A stretch of 64,000 nt of DNA from Geobacter sp. (GCA_009684525.1 WKKR01000003.1:434001-498000), one strand, 5' to 3'; shown: positions 9,025 to 18,342, numbered from the stretch's first letter. Notes: a model not told the origin generated them from the sequence alone. Program-made: numbers and translations.

Positions 9025-10488
9025 ATGAACAAGGTGCAACTGCGCAAAGGAATGGAGGTGGTGGTCATCGGCGCCGGGCCGGCCGGTTTGACTGCCGCCC
9101 ATGCGCTGACCGCCAGGGAGGTCCCGGCCGTCGTTTACGAACAGGACGGCCAGGTGGGGGGGATCGCCAGGACGGTGGAGTACAAGGGGTTCCGCTTCGA
9201 TCTCGGCGGACACCGGTTCTTTACCAAGCAGCCCCTGATCCGCAACCTCTGGCAGTCGCTCCTGGGGGACGAGCTCCTCACCCGGCCGCGGTTGTCGCGG
9301 ATCTACTTTGAAGGCCGTTTCTACGACTATCCGCTCAAGCCCCTCAATGTGCTGCGCAACCTCGGGGTAAGCACCAGCCTGCGGGCCATTGGCAGCTATC
9401 TCCGGCGCAAGGTTCGGCCGATCACCCCGGAGACGAGCTTTGCCGACTGGGTCACCAATCGCTTCGGCGACTGCCTGTTCGAGCTGTTTTTCCGGGCCTA
9501 TACCGAGAAGGTCTGGGGGGTTCCGTGCACGGCCATCGGTGCCCAGTGGGCTGCCCAGCGTATCCGGGGACTGTCGCTTCGGACCGCGGTGCAAAACATG
9601 TTTGCGCCGCGGCGCGCGGGTACCATACGCTCGCTGGTGGAAGAATTCCTCTATCCGCGCCTGGGGCCGGGGCAGATGTGGGAGGCCCTGGAGGAAAGGA
9701 TCAGAGCACAGGGCGGGACGGTTTGTCTCGATAGCAGGGTGACGGGGATACACCATGATGGCAGTAAAATCACTGCCCTGGAGGTTGGACGGGCAGGGGG
9801 AAGAGACCTGCGACGGGTCGATGCGGTGATTTCCACCATGCCGCTACGGCACCTGATCACCGCCTTTCAGCCCGAACCGCCGGTAGCGGTGGTTGCTGCT
9901 GCGCTGCGGCTCAAGTATCGGGACTTCCTCACCGTGGCGCTCATCGTCGATGCGGCCGAGCTGTTTCCTGACAACTGGCTCTACATCCACGACCCGTCCC
10001 TGCGGGTCGGGCGGGTCCAGAACTATAAGAACTGGAGTCCGGCGATGGTTCCCGATCCGTCCCTGACCTGCGTGGGGATGGAGTACTTCTGTCGTGCCGG
10101 CGATGACCTCTGGCGCATGGACGACGACGGACTGGTCGATCTGGCGACGCGGGAGCTGGAGCGGATCGGTATTGCAGAGGGCGGCCTGGTCCGGGAAGGT
10201 GTGGTGGTGCGGATGCCGAAGGCCTATCCCATCTACGACGAAGGGTTCGATGCCGCGCTCGCGACAATAAGGGAGTACCTGGAGCGGTTCGGGAACCTGC
10301 AGGTGGTCGGCAGGAACGGCATGCACCGCTACAACAACATGGATCATTCCATGTTGACAGCCGAGCTGGCTGTGCGTAATCTGTTCGGAGAGCGGCACGA
10401 CCTGTGGGGTGTCAATGCGGATGATGATTACCACGAGCTACAGAGCGACTTCACGGCAGGTGCTGCGGGTGGGGTCGATGACCCATAA
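9025..10488 (+). CDS. FAD-dependent amine oxidase/UDP-galactopyranose mutase-like protein
   Basis: A 487-residue flavoprotein. The dinucleotide motif VIGAGPAGLTAAHAL is near residue 14 and is followed by the second FAD loop, VYEQDGQVGGIARTV. A GGHRFFTKQP motif near 60 is found in the protoporphyrinogen-oxidase/UGM-like enzymes of polysaccharide clusters. The C-terminal FAD-contact region, GRNGMHRYNNMDHSM, is present. AAGGA lies just upstream of ATG 9025; ATG 9052 is a less likely alternative. The substrate is unknown, but the neighbours suggest a sugar or lipid intermediate. Confidence 0.85.
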   Translation: MNKVQLRKGMEVVVIGAGPAGLTAAHALTAREVPAVVYEQDGQVGGIARTVEYKGFRFDLGGHRFFTKQPLIRNLWQSLLGDELLTRPRLSRIYFEGRFYDYPLKPLNVLRNLGVSTSLRAIGSYLRRKVRPITPETSFADWVTNRFGDCLFELFFRAYTEKVWGVPCTAIGAQWAAQRIRGLSLRTAVQNMFAPRRAGTIRSLVEEFLYPRLGPGQMWEALEERIRAQGGTVCLDSRVTGIHHDGSKITALEVGRAGGRDLRRVDAVISTMPLRHLITAFQPEPPVAVVAAALRLKYRDFLTVALIVDAAELFPDNWLYIHDPSLRVGRVQNYKNWSPAMVPDPSLTCVGMEYFCRAGDDLWRMDDDGLVDLATRELERIGIAEGGLVREGVVVRMPKAYPIYDEGFDAALATIREYLERFGNLQVVGRNGMHRYNNMDHSMLTAELAVRNLFGERHDLWGVNADDDYHELQSDFTAGAAGGVDDP

Positions 10489-10535
10489 CTCCCTTTTCTC
10501 TACCGGCAGGGCTTGCCGGGTTTCTGCCGCATGAC

Positions 10536-11861
10536 ATGAATTCCATCAAGCGATTTTTCCTCTCCAGGATTACGGTCCTTTGCCTCATCTGTCTGGCGCT
10601 CGCAGCCATCACCCTTGCGGCACTCGTCCCCCAGTCCTTCATGACCTCCCCGGCGGATATGGAAACGTGGCAGGCTGCCCACCCGCTGCTCGGCCGCTGG
10701 AGCGACAGCCTGGGGTTGCACCGGATCTACACCCACCCCGGCTTTGCGTTCATCCTGGCCGGTGTCGTGATGTCTCTGGCCTTTTCTACCTGGGAACAGT
10801 TCATGAAGGCGTGGCGGCTGAGCTTTGCCCGGCGGGAGATGGCCGACGGCGCCATTTTGCGGACAGCCCTTGCCGGGGATCTGGCAACGAAGAGGCTCCG
10901 TAGTCAGGGGTATCTCCCCGTGGGGGAAAACGCAGGCGTCAGCTACCTGGTTCGGCATCCCTGGGGGTATTGGGGGAACTCCCTCTTTCATCTGGGCATG
11001 GTGCTGGTCATTGCCGCCTCCCTGCTGGTCGCTCTCACCCAGCAGCGGGGCGTTCTGCAACTCGGCGAGGCAGAGACGCACGAACCGACGGCTCCCTGGA
11101 CCGATGAAGAAAAGGGGCTTTTGGCCCGCAACTTCACGCTGCCCTGTCCGATCCGTCTCGATCGGGTCACCTACAGCTTCTGGCCGAACCATGGGGTGAA
11201 AGAGGTGGCCTCCACGCTCACCTTCCTGCCGGGCAACAATGTCGAAGACGTGCGATCCGTGCACATCAACTCCATCCTCACCTATCAGGGGATACGGATC
11301 TACCAGGGGATGGAATTCGGGCATGCCTTCTACGTGGAAGTGGAAGGGCCGGGCATCCGAAAGGAGGTTTTCCAGCTTATGCTGGAGCGGCAGAAGGCCC
11401 CAGAATTCCCCAGTTACAACAGGTTCAGGAATGTGCTCGGCAATGATGCCCTGCTGCGGGCCAAATACTACGTCGATGCTGAGAAAAAATCCTTTGCGCG
11501 GGTCGATCCGCTGCTGGTGCTCAGGGTTGATCAGGGGGGCCGTGAAGTGGGCCAGTTGCCGCTGCAGATCGGCGGCGAGGGGAGCATCGGTCCCTACCGG
11601 TTCCGCCTCATCAGGTTCAGTCCCTGGTCGCGATTGATCTTCGTCAACCTCTCCGGCATGCCGGGCGTCTTCCTGGGGTTCCTGGTGATCTGTCTCGGCG
11701 GGATCTTCCATTATTTCACCCCTCCCCGCGAGGTAATGGTCTGCCCATGCCCTGACGGAGGGTCTGAGATCAGGTGGCGGGCCACCAGGTTCGCGACGTT
11801 TTACACCGACGAGTTTGCGGCGATACGAGCCTCTCTGGAGGCGGAGGAGCGGAATGGATAG
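10536..11861 (+). CDS. resB: ResB-family cytochrome c biogenesis protein (copy 2)
   Basis: A 441-residue paralogue of the ResB protein at 416, with the same four-helix layout and shared motifs: HPWGYWGNSLFHLG near residue 148, KYYVDAEKKSF near 310 and TPPREVM near 396. It overlaps the start of its ccsA partner by 8 bases (ATGGATAG), the usual coupled arrangement. The two pairs are diverged enough to suggest an old duplication or separate client cytochromes. Confidence 0.9.
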   Translation: MNSIKRFFLSRITVLCLICLALAAITLAALVPQSFMTSPADMETWQAAHPLLGRWSDSLGLHRIYTHPGFAFILAGVVMSLAFSTWEQFMKAWRLSFARREMADGAILRTALAGDLATKRLRSQGYLPVGENAGVSYLVRHPWGYWGNSLFHLGMVLVIAASLLVALTQQRGVLQLGEAETHEPTAPWTDEEKGLLARNFTLPCPIRLDRVTYSFWPNHGVKEVASTLTFLPGNNVEDVRSVHINSILTYQGIRIYQGMEFGHAFYVEVEGPGIRKEVFQLMLERQKAPEFPSYNRFRNVLGNDALLRAKYYVDAEKKSFARVDPLLVLRVDQGGREVGQLPLQIGGEGSIGPYRFRLIRFSPWSRLIFVNLSGMPGVFLGFLVICLGGIFHYFTPPREVMVCPCPDGGSEIRWRATRFATFYTDEFAAIRASLEAEERNG

Positions 11862-12684
11862 GCAGACGGCAGCATATGTTCTCCTTACCTGGCTGGCTGT
11901 TTTCTGCTACGTGGTGGGAACCATCACCAATACGGTCGGGGTGATCTTCGAAAAGAAACGGGCCGAGCGGGGCAGTTACGGCGCGGCGCTCGTCGGGTTG
12001 GCACTCCACGGAGCAGCGCTCCTCTACTGGTGGCAGGTCGTCGGACATGGACCCTATATGGCACCGAGCGAGGTTCTCTCCTCGGATGCCTGGATAACCA
12101 TGGCTCTGTTCCTGTTCTTTCTCCGGGTCTATCCACGGGTGAAGCCTGCCAGCATCATTGTCTTCCCGGCGGTTTTCCTCATGATTGCCCTCTCCACCAT
12201 GTACAATCCCGGCATCAGGTCGCTGCCGCCGACCTTCGGCAGCATCTGGCTGGTGTTCCATATCGCCTTCTACAAGATTTCCCTGGCAACACTGGTCGTG
12301 GCCCTTGCGTTTTCCCTGTTTTATCTCAAAAAGGGCGCCCGGTCATCGGCCCCCTGGCTTGAGCGCCTTCCCGAACCGGCGAGCCTGGACCTGTACGCCT
12401 ACCGTTTTGCCGGATTCGGGTTCATCTTCTGGGGAATCGCCATGTTGGCAGGCTCCATCTGGGCTTACAAATCCTGGGGGCGGTACTGGGGGTGGGACCC
12501 GGTGGAGACCTGGTCGCTCATCACCTGGCTCATCTTCGGCGTCTATCTCCACATGCGCCGCTTCTTCCGCCTGAGCGGCACGCGCGCAGCATGGTTTTTC
12601 GTTTTCTGTTTCGTGATGGCGCTGGTATCCCTGTTCGTTACCTCACACATGGGGAGTTCGATCCATGCGGAGTATTTCAAGTAG
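11854..12684 (+). CDS. ccsA: CcsA/ResC cytochrome c biogenesis protein (copy 2)
   Basis: A 276-residue polytopic haem-handling protein with the canonical motif WGWDPVETW near residue 208 and the same C-terminal pattern as copy 1 (SLFVTSHMGSSIHAEYF). ATG 11854 has GGAGGAG upstream and overlaps the resB stop. Histidines at the ends of helices (for example GLALHGAALLYWW near residue 49) fit the family's haem ligands. With the preceding gene it forms a second complete system II pair. Confidence 0.9.
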   Translation: MDRQTAAYVLLTWLAVFCYVVGTITNTVGVIFEKKRAERGSYGAALVGLALHGAALLYWWQVVGHGPYMAPSEVLSSDAWITMALFLFFLRVYPRVKPASIIVFPAVFLMIALSTMYNPGIRSLPPTFGSIWLVFHIAFYKISLATLVVALAFSLFYLKKGARSSAPWLERLPEPASLDLYAYRFAGFGFIFWGIAMLAGSIWAYKSWGRYWGWDPVETWSLITWLIFGVYLHMRRFFRLSGTRAAWFFVFCFVMALVSLFVTSHMGSSIHAEYFK

Positions 12685-12717
12685 CGGCGCGACAGCCCTC
12701 AGGGCGTGGTGGTCGCC

Positions 12718-13716
12718 ATGAAGCGCAGCTTCTGGATTATCGGGTTTCTGCTGTTTGTTGCCGGCGGTGCAGCGGGATTTTTCCTTGCCAGGAGCCTGGG
12801 AAGCGAAGCGGCATCCCACCGGCACCACACGTTGCGTCAGGCCGGGTACCGATACACAAACCCCCTCCTGGAGTGCGAAATCGCCCAGGAGTATATCCAG
12901 TCGGGACCGCTGGGCTCCATGAAGCAGAAAGTCGCGGCCCTGATCAGGGAAAAGGTCGCTGCGGGGGATGTCCAGGACGTTGCGGTCTATTTCCGCGACC
13001 TGCATGACGGCCCCTGGTTTGGCATCAACGAGCAGGCGGAATTTTCCCCGGCAAGCCTGATGAAGATACCGGTCATGATCGGCTATCTGAAGATGGCCGA
13101 AACAGACCCCGGTCTGTTGCACCGCCGGTTCACCTTTGACGGCGGCGAGGACTGGACCGCCATGCAGAACATCAAACCGTCTGTGACCATAGAACGGGGA
13201 AAAAGTTACACGGTCGATGACCTGTTGTTCCGGATGATGGCTTACTCGGACAATAATGCCTGGCATCTGCTCTTCGAAAACATCGATTACCACTACCTGG
13301 ACAGGATCCTGTCGGAAGTTGGCGTCAGTTACGACCCTGACAAGGAAGAGGACCTGATGACGGTGAAGTCGTACTCTTCTCTGCTGCGTGTGCTCTATAA
13401 TGCCTCGTATCTCAGCAAGCCGCTGTCGGAAAAGGCCCTGGAACTCCTTGCCCACGTGGAATTCAAGGATGGGATCGTTGCCGGAATTCCCGCCGGGGTG
13501 CCGGTGGTCAGCAAATATGGCGAGCGGACGCTGGGGAGCGGCAATGAGGTCAAGCAGCTTCATGAGTTCGGGATCGTCTATTACCCGAACAACCATTATC
13601 TCCTCGGCATCATGACCAGGGGGAACGATTTCGCCCGACTTGCCGGTGTTCTGAGCGACATTTCCAGATTGATCTATGCAGAGGTGGACCACAATGCCCA
13701 TACGACCCGCAACTAG
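12718..13716 (+). CDS. Membrane-anchored serine hydrolase of the class A beta-lactamase fold
   Basis: A 332-residue protein with an N-terminal membrane anchor (residues about 6-24) and a periplasmic domain. It carries all three motifs of the penicillin-binding/beta-lactamase fold: S113-L-M-K116, S177-D-N and K266-Y-G. The KYG in place of KTG, the extra N-terminal region and the cluster position suggest a cell-wall or esterase-type role rather than resistance. ATG 12718 is used; GTG 12706 is in frame but poorly spaced. It follows ccsA copy 2 by 33 bases. Confidence 0.8.
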   Translation: MKRSFWIIGFLLFVAGGAAGFFLARSLGSEAASHRHHTLRQAGYRYTNPLLECEIAQEYIQSGPLGSMKQKVAALIREKVAAGDVQDVAVYFRDLHDGPWFGINEQAEFSPASLMKIPVMIGYLKMAETDPGLLHRRFTFDGGEDWTAMQNIKPSVTIERGKSYTVDDLLFRMMAYSDNNAWHLLFENIDYHYLDRILSEVGVSYDPDKEEDLMTVKSYSSLLRVLYNASYLSKPLSEKALELLAHVEFKDGIVAGIPAGVPVVSKYGERTLGSGNEVKQLHEFGIVYYPNNHYLLGIMTRGNDFARLAGVLSDISRLIYAEVDHNAHTTRN

Positions 13717-14443
13717 CCTGCCCGGACTGCTCGCCTGCCTGCTGGCGGCGATTCCGGCGGTATCTCCCGGCGTTGCCGATGCAGGCGTCTACGAAGGGGT
13801 GCGGTATTACCAGCAGGGGCGCTACAGCAGCGCCCAGCGGGAGTTCTCCAAGGTGAAGTCCCCTGCTGAACTCCACGGGCTCGCAACGGTCTATTACATG
13901 GGACAGGGGATACCCAAGGATCGTGCCGAGGCCTTCCGCCTCTATCTGAAGGCTGCCGAGAAAGGGCACGCCCCTGCCATGGTGAGCGTTGCCAGCATGT
14001 GCTACTATGGCGAGGGGGTGGCAAAGGATGTCAGGGCTGCCTTTATCTGGTACCTGAAGGCTGCCGGCCAGGGGGTGGCCAAGGCCCAGTACAATGTGGG
14101 CTATCTCTACCAGAATGGCGAAGGGACGGCGCGCAACCTGGCAGAGGCCGCCCGTTGGTACCGGAAGGCGGCGGACCAGGGGTATGCGGCGGCACAGAAC
14201 AATCTTGGCCTTATGTATTTCAATGGCGAGGGTGTCAAACAGGACAGGAAGCTGGCAGCAGAGTGGTACAGCCGTTCTGCGGAAAAGGGGTATGCCCGGG
14301 CCCAGTACAACCTGGGGCTCATGTACGCAAGCGGCGACGGGGTAAAGAAAGACAGGGCAAAGGCAAAAACCTTGCTGCGCAAGGCAGGGGAGCAGGGAGT
14401 TTCAGAGGCGTCAAGTGCCCTGAAGAGCCTTGGCGGCCAGTGA
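13694..14443 (+). CDS. Sel1-repeat (TPR-like) exported protein
   Basis: A 249-residue protein with a signal peptide ending near ADAG (residue about 30), then a half-TPR and about five Sel1 repeats of 36 residues. The repeat signature is A-x-(4)-GxxYxxGxGVxxDxxxAxxWYxKAAxxG, visible for example around YYGEGVAKDVRAAFIWYLKA. Such alpha-solenoids act as protein-interaction scaffolds in the periplasm. ATG 13694 overlaps the end of the upstream hydrolase gene by 23 bases; ATG 13676 is the other candidate. Confidence 0.85.
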   Translation: MPIRPATSLPGLLACLLAAIPAVSPGVADAGVYEGVRYYQQGRYSSAQREFSKVKSPAELHGLATVYYMGQGIPKDRAEAFRLYLKAAEKGHAPAMVSVASMCYYGEGVAKDVRAAFIWYLKAAGQGVAKAQYNVGYLYQNGEGTARNLAEAARWYRKAADQGYAAAQNNLGLMYFNGEGVKQDRKLAAEWYSRSAEKGYARAQYNLGLMYASGDGVKKDRAKAKTLLRKAGEQGVSEASSALKSLGGQ

Positions 14444-14466
14444 CCGACAGATACAAGGAGAACGGC

Positions 14467-14817
14467 GTGAAGTTTTCAAAGGCAGCGATCGTCCTGAACG
14501 GGTTCATTCACGATTTTACCACCGGCTACTGGCTTTCGTGCATCATCGCCATCTATCTGCTGGACGGTTTCCAGGCACAGTACCCGGCCGTTGCGCCAAT
14601 CCTCAACCATCTCGAACGTTTTTTCTTCTGGAACTCCATCGGAGCGGTGGTGGTTATCCTTGCCACCGGAGCTGGCCGGACCTTTACCTATGTTGACAAT
14701 GTCTATGGTGAAACCACCGAGAAGGTGCGGCGGAACATGCTCATCCTCAAGCATGTGATCTTGCTCTCGCTCTTTGGCGCCGGTGGCTACTGGGCGTACC
14801 TGATGACCTTCCGGTAA
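14467..14817 (+). CDS. Small three-helix membrane protein of unknown function
   Basis: A 116-residue protein starting at GTG 14467, with AAGGAG 6 bases upstream. There are three hydrophobic segments: residues about 14-33, 50-68 and 91-111. Histidines near membrane ends (FIHDF, NHLERFFFW, LKHVILL) could bind haem or metal, but no family was recognised. It is the last gene of the long plus-strand cluster that carries two cytochrome maturation pairs. Confidence 0.65.
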   Translation: MKFSKAAIVLNGFIHDFTTGYWLSCIIAIYLLDGFQAQYPAVAPILNHLERFFFWNSIGAVVVILATGAGRTFTYVDNVYGETTEKVRRNMLILKHVILLSLFGAGGYWAYLMTFR

Positions 14818-14925
14818 TGCCGCGGCCCCTGTTTTACCGCGATCTGTCATTGTTTCTGAAAAATGCAGACAAAACAGGATAAATACTTTAAACTGATACG
14901 CATTATGCCGATACGGGCATGAAGC

Positions 14926-14941
14926 TGGCGTAAAAATTGCT
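14926..14941 (+). promoter_or_regulatory. Sigma-54 (-24/-12) promoter
   Basis: TGGCGTAAAAATTGCT carries GG at 14927-14928 and GC at 14939-14940, separated by exactly 10 bases, and matches TGGC-N8-TTGCT. Transcription would start near 14952. That excludes the in-frame ATG at 14944 and supports ATG 14980 for the gene downstream. Confidence 0.75.
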
Positions 14942-14979
14942 TTATGGCGGTGGAACCGCAAACCATAAAGGAGAAGTTG

Positions 14980-16488
14980 ATGAGTATCAAGCGTATTGCC
15001 CTGATAACCCCTCCGTACCATTCCGGTGTGGTTGAATCTGCCGGCACCTGGCTGAATGTGGGATTTGTCTACATTGCCGGTGCTCTCAGGGCAGCAGGTT
15101 TCGAGGTCGATTATTACGATGCCATGTCGCTCTGGCACAAGTGGCCGGAAATCAGGAAGCGGATCGAGGATTTCCGACCGCATGCCATTGCCACCACTGC
15201 CTATACCGCCTCCATCGTTGATGCGATCAAACTCTGCCATTTTGCCAAAGAGATTGACCCTGCCATTGTCACGGTTGTGGGGAATGTGCATGCGACCTTT
15301 GCCTATGACGAGATGCTCTTGGCCGATCATGCCGGCATCGATTTCATTGTGCGGGGTGAGGGTGAGGTAACGCTCCCTGAGCTCCTTACCTGCCTCAATG
15401 CCGGAGACGACCCGGCCAAGGTCGAGGGATTGGCCTTCTGGCGCGATGGTGGTGTTGTCGTGACTCCGAAGCGCGCCTACATCCATGACCTGGATGCTCT
15501 CCCCACTGCGTGGGATCTGGTGGAGTGGCCCATCTATACGTACCGGGCCAAGAAAAACGCACGTCTTGCCATCGTCTCCTCATCCCGCGGCTGTCAGCAG
15601 CAATGTTCATTCTGTTCCCAGCAACTCTTCTGGTCCCAGTCCTGGCGGGCGCGCTCTGCTGAGAATTTCGTTGCCGAACTGGAGATGCTCAGCCAGCGGT
15701 TTGGCGTCGAGGTGGCCATGCTCTCCGATGAGATCCCGACCTTTGACCGGCAGCGCTGGGACAGGATCCTCGATCTCATGATACAGCGGCAGGTTCCGGT
15801 GAAGCTCTTGATGGAGACACGGGTGGATGACATCCTTCGTGATGCCGATATCATGGACAAATACCGCCTGGGTGGGGTCGAGCATATCTATGTCGGCGTC
15901 GAGGCGGGCAACCAGGAGACCCTGGACCTGTTCAAGAAGGACACCAAGGTCGAGCAGTCAAAGCAGGCCATCGATCTAATCAACAATGCGGATATCGTGT
16001 CTGAGACCTCTTTTGTCCTCGGCATGCCCAACGATACGCCGGAAACCATAGCCGAAACCGTAGAACTGGCCAAGCACTACAACCCGGACATGGGGTTCTT
16101 CCTGGCCATTGCGCCGTGGCCGTACTCCGAGCTCTACCCTGACCTGGAGCCCTATGTGGCGACCAGGGACTATCGGAAGTACAATCTGGTGGAGCCGGTC
16201 ATCAAGCCGAAGAACATGACCCTGCAGGAGCTTGAGCGGGAGCTGGGGCGGGCATCGCAACAGTTTTACATGCACAAGTTCAAGCATCTGCACGAACTCT
16301 CCCCGTGGAAGCAGGAGTTCATGCTGGCAGTGCTCGACCTGCTGATCAACCATTCCTATCTTGCCGGTCAGATGAAGGCAGCGATGAAGGATGGGCAGGA
16401 GATGCCCGAAGAGGTGAAGCAGCTCCTCAGGGCTGTCAAGGGGTACCGTGCTACCCAGGCTCCCCAGACCATTGCGCCGATCCCCTGA
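14980..16488 (+). CDS. B12-binding-domain radical SAM protein
   Basis: A 502-residue protein of the cobalamin-dependent radical SAM (BchE-like) class. Residues about 1-150 form the Rossmann-like B12-binding region (ITPPYHSGV at the start, then GNVHATFAYDEML). Residues about 195-400 are the radical SAM barrel with CQQQCSFC (CxxxCxxC) near residue 209. The C-terminal 100 residues are helical and family-specific. AAAGGAG precedes ATG 14980. Such enzymes methylate or rearrange lipids, pigments or cofactors; the substrate is unknown. The sigma-54 promoter makes its expression dependent on an enhancer-binding activator. A terminator follows at once, so it is a single-gene transcript. Confidence 0.88.
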   Translation: MSIKRIALITPPYHSGVVESAGTWLNVGFVYIAGALRAAGFEVDYYDAMSLWHKWPEIRKRIEDFRPHAIATTAYTASIVDAIKLCHFAKEIDPAIVTVVGNVHATFAYDEMLLADHAGIDFIVRGEGEVTLPELLTCLNAGDDPAKVEGLAFWRDGGVVVTPKRAYIHDLDALPTAWDLVEWPIYTYRAKKNARLAIVSSSRGCQQQCSFCSQQLFWSQSWRARSAENFVAELEMLSQRFGVEVAMLSDEIPTFDRQRWDRILDLMIQRQVPVKLLMETRVDDILRDADIMDKYRLGGVEHIYVGVEAGNQETLDLFKKDTKVEQSKQAIDLINNADIVSETSFVLGMPNDTPETIAETVELAKHYNPDMGFFLAIAPWPYSELYPDLEPYVATRDYRKYNLVEPVIKPKNMTLQELERELGRASQQFYMHKFKHLHELSPWKQEFMLAVLDLLINHSYLAGQMKAAMKDGQEMPEEVKQLLRAVKGYRATQAPQTIAPIP

Positions 16489-16516
16489 AGCTGCCTGTCT
16501 GCGGCAATCCCGAACG

Positions 16517-16553
16517 AAAACCCCCATCACTATACGAGTGATGGGGGTTTTTT
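16517..16553 (+). terminator. Rho-independent terminator (works on both strands)
   Basis: An 11-bp perfect stem (CCCCCATCACT at 16521-16531 with AGTGATGGGGG at 16537-16547, loop ATACG) is flanked by AAAA and TTTTTT. It can end both the radical SAM gene (+) and the convergent gene ending at 16600 (-). Confidence 0.93.
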
Positions 16554-16599
16554 GTCGGCTATGCCTGGAGATGACCTGTTCGAGTTGAGGCAGTAAGAT

Positions 16600-17820
16600 T
16601 CATGGGGTTGTCATGATGGTGTGTATGTCTGCCCAGTCGACGCTGACCTTCGGTTTCCGGGGCATGCCATCGCGCTGACCCTTGTCTGCCATGCCGATGG
16701 CAAGCACAATGGTCTCTGTCTGCGCCGGCATGAGCTGGCGCGGTCCCCATTGAAGGAACATGACCCGGTTGTCGCGGCTGGAGAGGGGAATCCTGGCAGA
16801 TTCGTCGCTGATCTCCCCTTCCTTGTTGGAAAAGTAGACCAGGTCCGGTCGCAGATCGCCGAGCCATTCGATAAAATTGGCCATTTCGGAAAAGGGGCCG
16901 TGTTCTCCCAGAACGACCGGATTGCCATGATCGTACATGCCGGCGAAGTTGTGGCGTGTGGGGTCCACCGTTGCCTCGTAGTGATACAGCCGATCCTGTA
17001 CCCAGCCGACATTTCCCATCGATGATCCGTAATCCCCTACCCATGGCTCGTCTCCGTAAACAAAGAAGTAACCGGTCGGTTGCGTGCCGATATTCCGTAT
17101 CCTGGTGACCAGGATGAAATAACGGTCGCCGGCGCGATAGAGCATGAAACGTTCGATTTGCACCGGCACATGGTCGATCACGGTCCGGTGGCTACTTTGC
17201 AGCATGATCTTTTTGCTGGTTGCATAGCGTATTTTCGAGTCGAGGTACTCCCAGTTGGAGGGGAACTGAAGCCTGTCGGGCGAGTTGCTGCCGGCAATGG
17301 CCTCATTGGCATTGCACCAGATATGGTACCAGTGCGAGTTGTTGTAATAGGCGACCCCGGTTTCGTTGAGCTGTACCTTGCTGCTTTCATAGCGGGAATA
17401 GGGGAGCCCGCCCCCGACGAATAGTCCGCGCGGGACCGTGTCGTTGCTGTCGCGAAACCTGCTGAAGCAGACAATGAACCGCGATCCGTCCGCGGCAAAG
17501 CTCTGGACAAAGCCATGCCCCCATTTCCGGTTCCACTGGTATGTAAGATATGCCTCGTGCGAGGATGATTCCGGCAGATGGCGGGAGAGGAGGTGGAACG
17601 TGCGCAGGTCGGCCTTGAACAGTACCCGCTCAAACTCTCCCAAAAGCACATCGTCTTTCAGCTCCAGAAGCTTGCCGTGGGTGCCCTTGAGGATATAGAT
17701 CCCTTCCAGGTCTCCATGAATAGTGATGCGAACCGTTGCCGCAAGGGCTGCCAACAGCAGCGACAGGCCAACCAGGCTCATCAGCAATGGTTTTTTGGAA
17801 AATGATTGCAAGCGGCGCAT
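16600..17820 (-). CDS. Membrane-anchored protein of unknown function
   Basis: A 406-residue protein with one N-terminal hydrophobic segment (residues about 11-31). A large extracytoplasmic domain follows, rich in Tyr, Trp and Asn, with motifs such as YYNNSHWYHIWCNAN and YFFVYGDEPWVGDYG. I do not recognise the family. The composition suggests a beta-rich, possibly carbohydrate-binding domain, but this is only an impression. ATG 17820 has no clear ribosome site. Upstream lie two 13-bp direct repeats. Confidence 0.7.
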   Translation of the reverse strand: MRRLQSFSKKPLLMSLVGLSLLLAALAATVRITIHGDLEGIYILKGTHGKLLELKDDVLLGEFERVLFKADLRTFHLLSRHLPESSSHEAYLTYQWNRKWGHGFVQSFAADGSRFIVCFSRFRDSNDTVPRGLFVGGGLPYSRYESSKVQLNETGVAYYNNSHWYHIWCNANEAIAGSNSPDRLQFPSNWEYLDSKIRYATSKKIMLQSSHRTVIDHVPVQIERFMLYRAGDRYFILVTRIRNIGTQPTGYFFVYGDEPWVGDYGSSMGNVGWVQDRLYHYEATVDPTRHNFAGMYDHGNPVVLGEHGPFSEMANFIEWLGDLRPDLVYFSNKEGEISDESARIPLSSRDNRVMFLQWGPRQLMPAQTETIVLAIGMADKGQRDGMPRKPKVSVDWADIHTIMTTP

Positions 17821-17847
17821 TAATTTCTATCAGGTTCTGTGGCGGTG

Positions 17848-17888
17848 GGGTGTTTTGATCCATATACAATAATGTGGGTGTTTTGATC
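17848..17888 (-). repeat. Two 13-bp direct repeats upstream of the gene starting at 17820
   Basis: GGGTGTTTTGATC occurs at 17848-17860 and again at 17876-17888, with a 28-base period. On the coding (minus) strand this reads GATCAAAACACCC twice, within 70 bases of the start codon. It could be a tandem operator or a simple local duplication. Confidence 0.5.
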
Positions 17889-18254
17889 TGTAAAGCAGAT
17901 TCTCCTGTCGTCCCGCTTCCTCTCCCCCAAATTAATTCAATTGGTTGGGAGCTCATTATCGCTTTTAAATTAGTAATATATAATTGAATGTGGTCAAAGG
18001 GGCTACGCGATTTAACGAAGGTCTCCGTCACCCTTTGAGGGATATCGCGACCATTGCTGGCGACCGGTCGGGGATTCTCTTCTGGCATGGCAGAGACACG
18101 AGGCGGAATCGCATGTAATTCCGAGTCCCGATAAATAATGGTTTGCTGTGCAAAGAAATAATGATTTCAGGTGATTGTTGGGAGTACCACCCCGGGGGGG
18201 TGCCCCGTGCAGTCCGGTTGCCGGTTGCATCTCGCGTGCAGTCTGTTGTCGGCG

Positions 18255-18270
18255 TGGCACTTTAACTGCT
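18255..18270 (+). promoter_or_regulatory. Sigma-54 (-24/-12) promoter
   Basis: TGGCACTTTAACTGCT has GG at 18256-18257 and GC at 18268-18269 with exactly 10 bases between, and a perfect TGGCAC -24 element. A transcript would start near 18282 and read toward the small frame at 18343 and the gene at 18798. Confidence 0.65.
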
Positions 18271-18342
18271 TAGTTATTTCTGCGGCAAAGTATTTTGCGC
18301 GAAATGGCGGGCTATGGTTTGCGATCTAATGTGTGCTTGATA

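Noticed and set aside
12718-13716. Antibiotic-resistance beta-lactamase
   Set aside because: SxxK, SDN and KxG are present, but the membrane anchor, KYG, extra N-terminal region and position in a cytochrome maturation cluster favour a housekeeping hydrolase.
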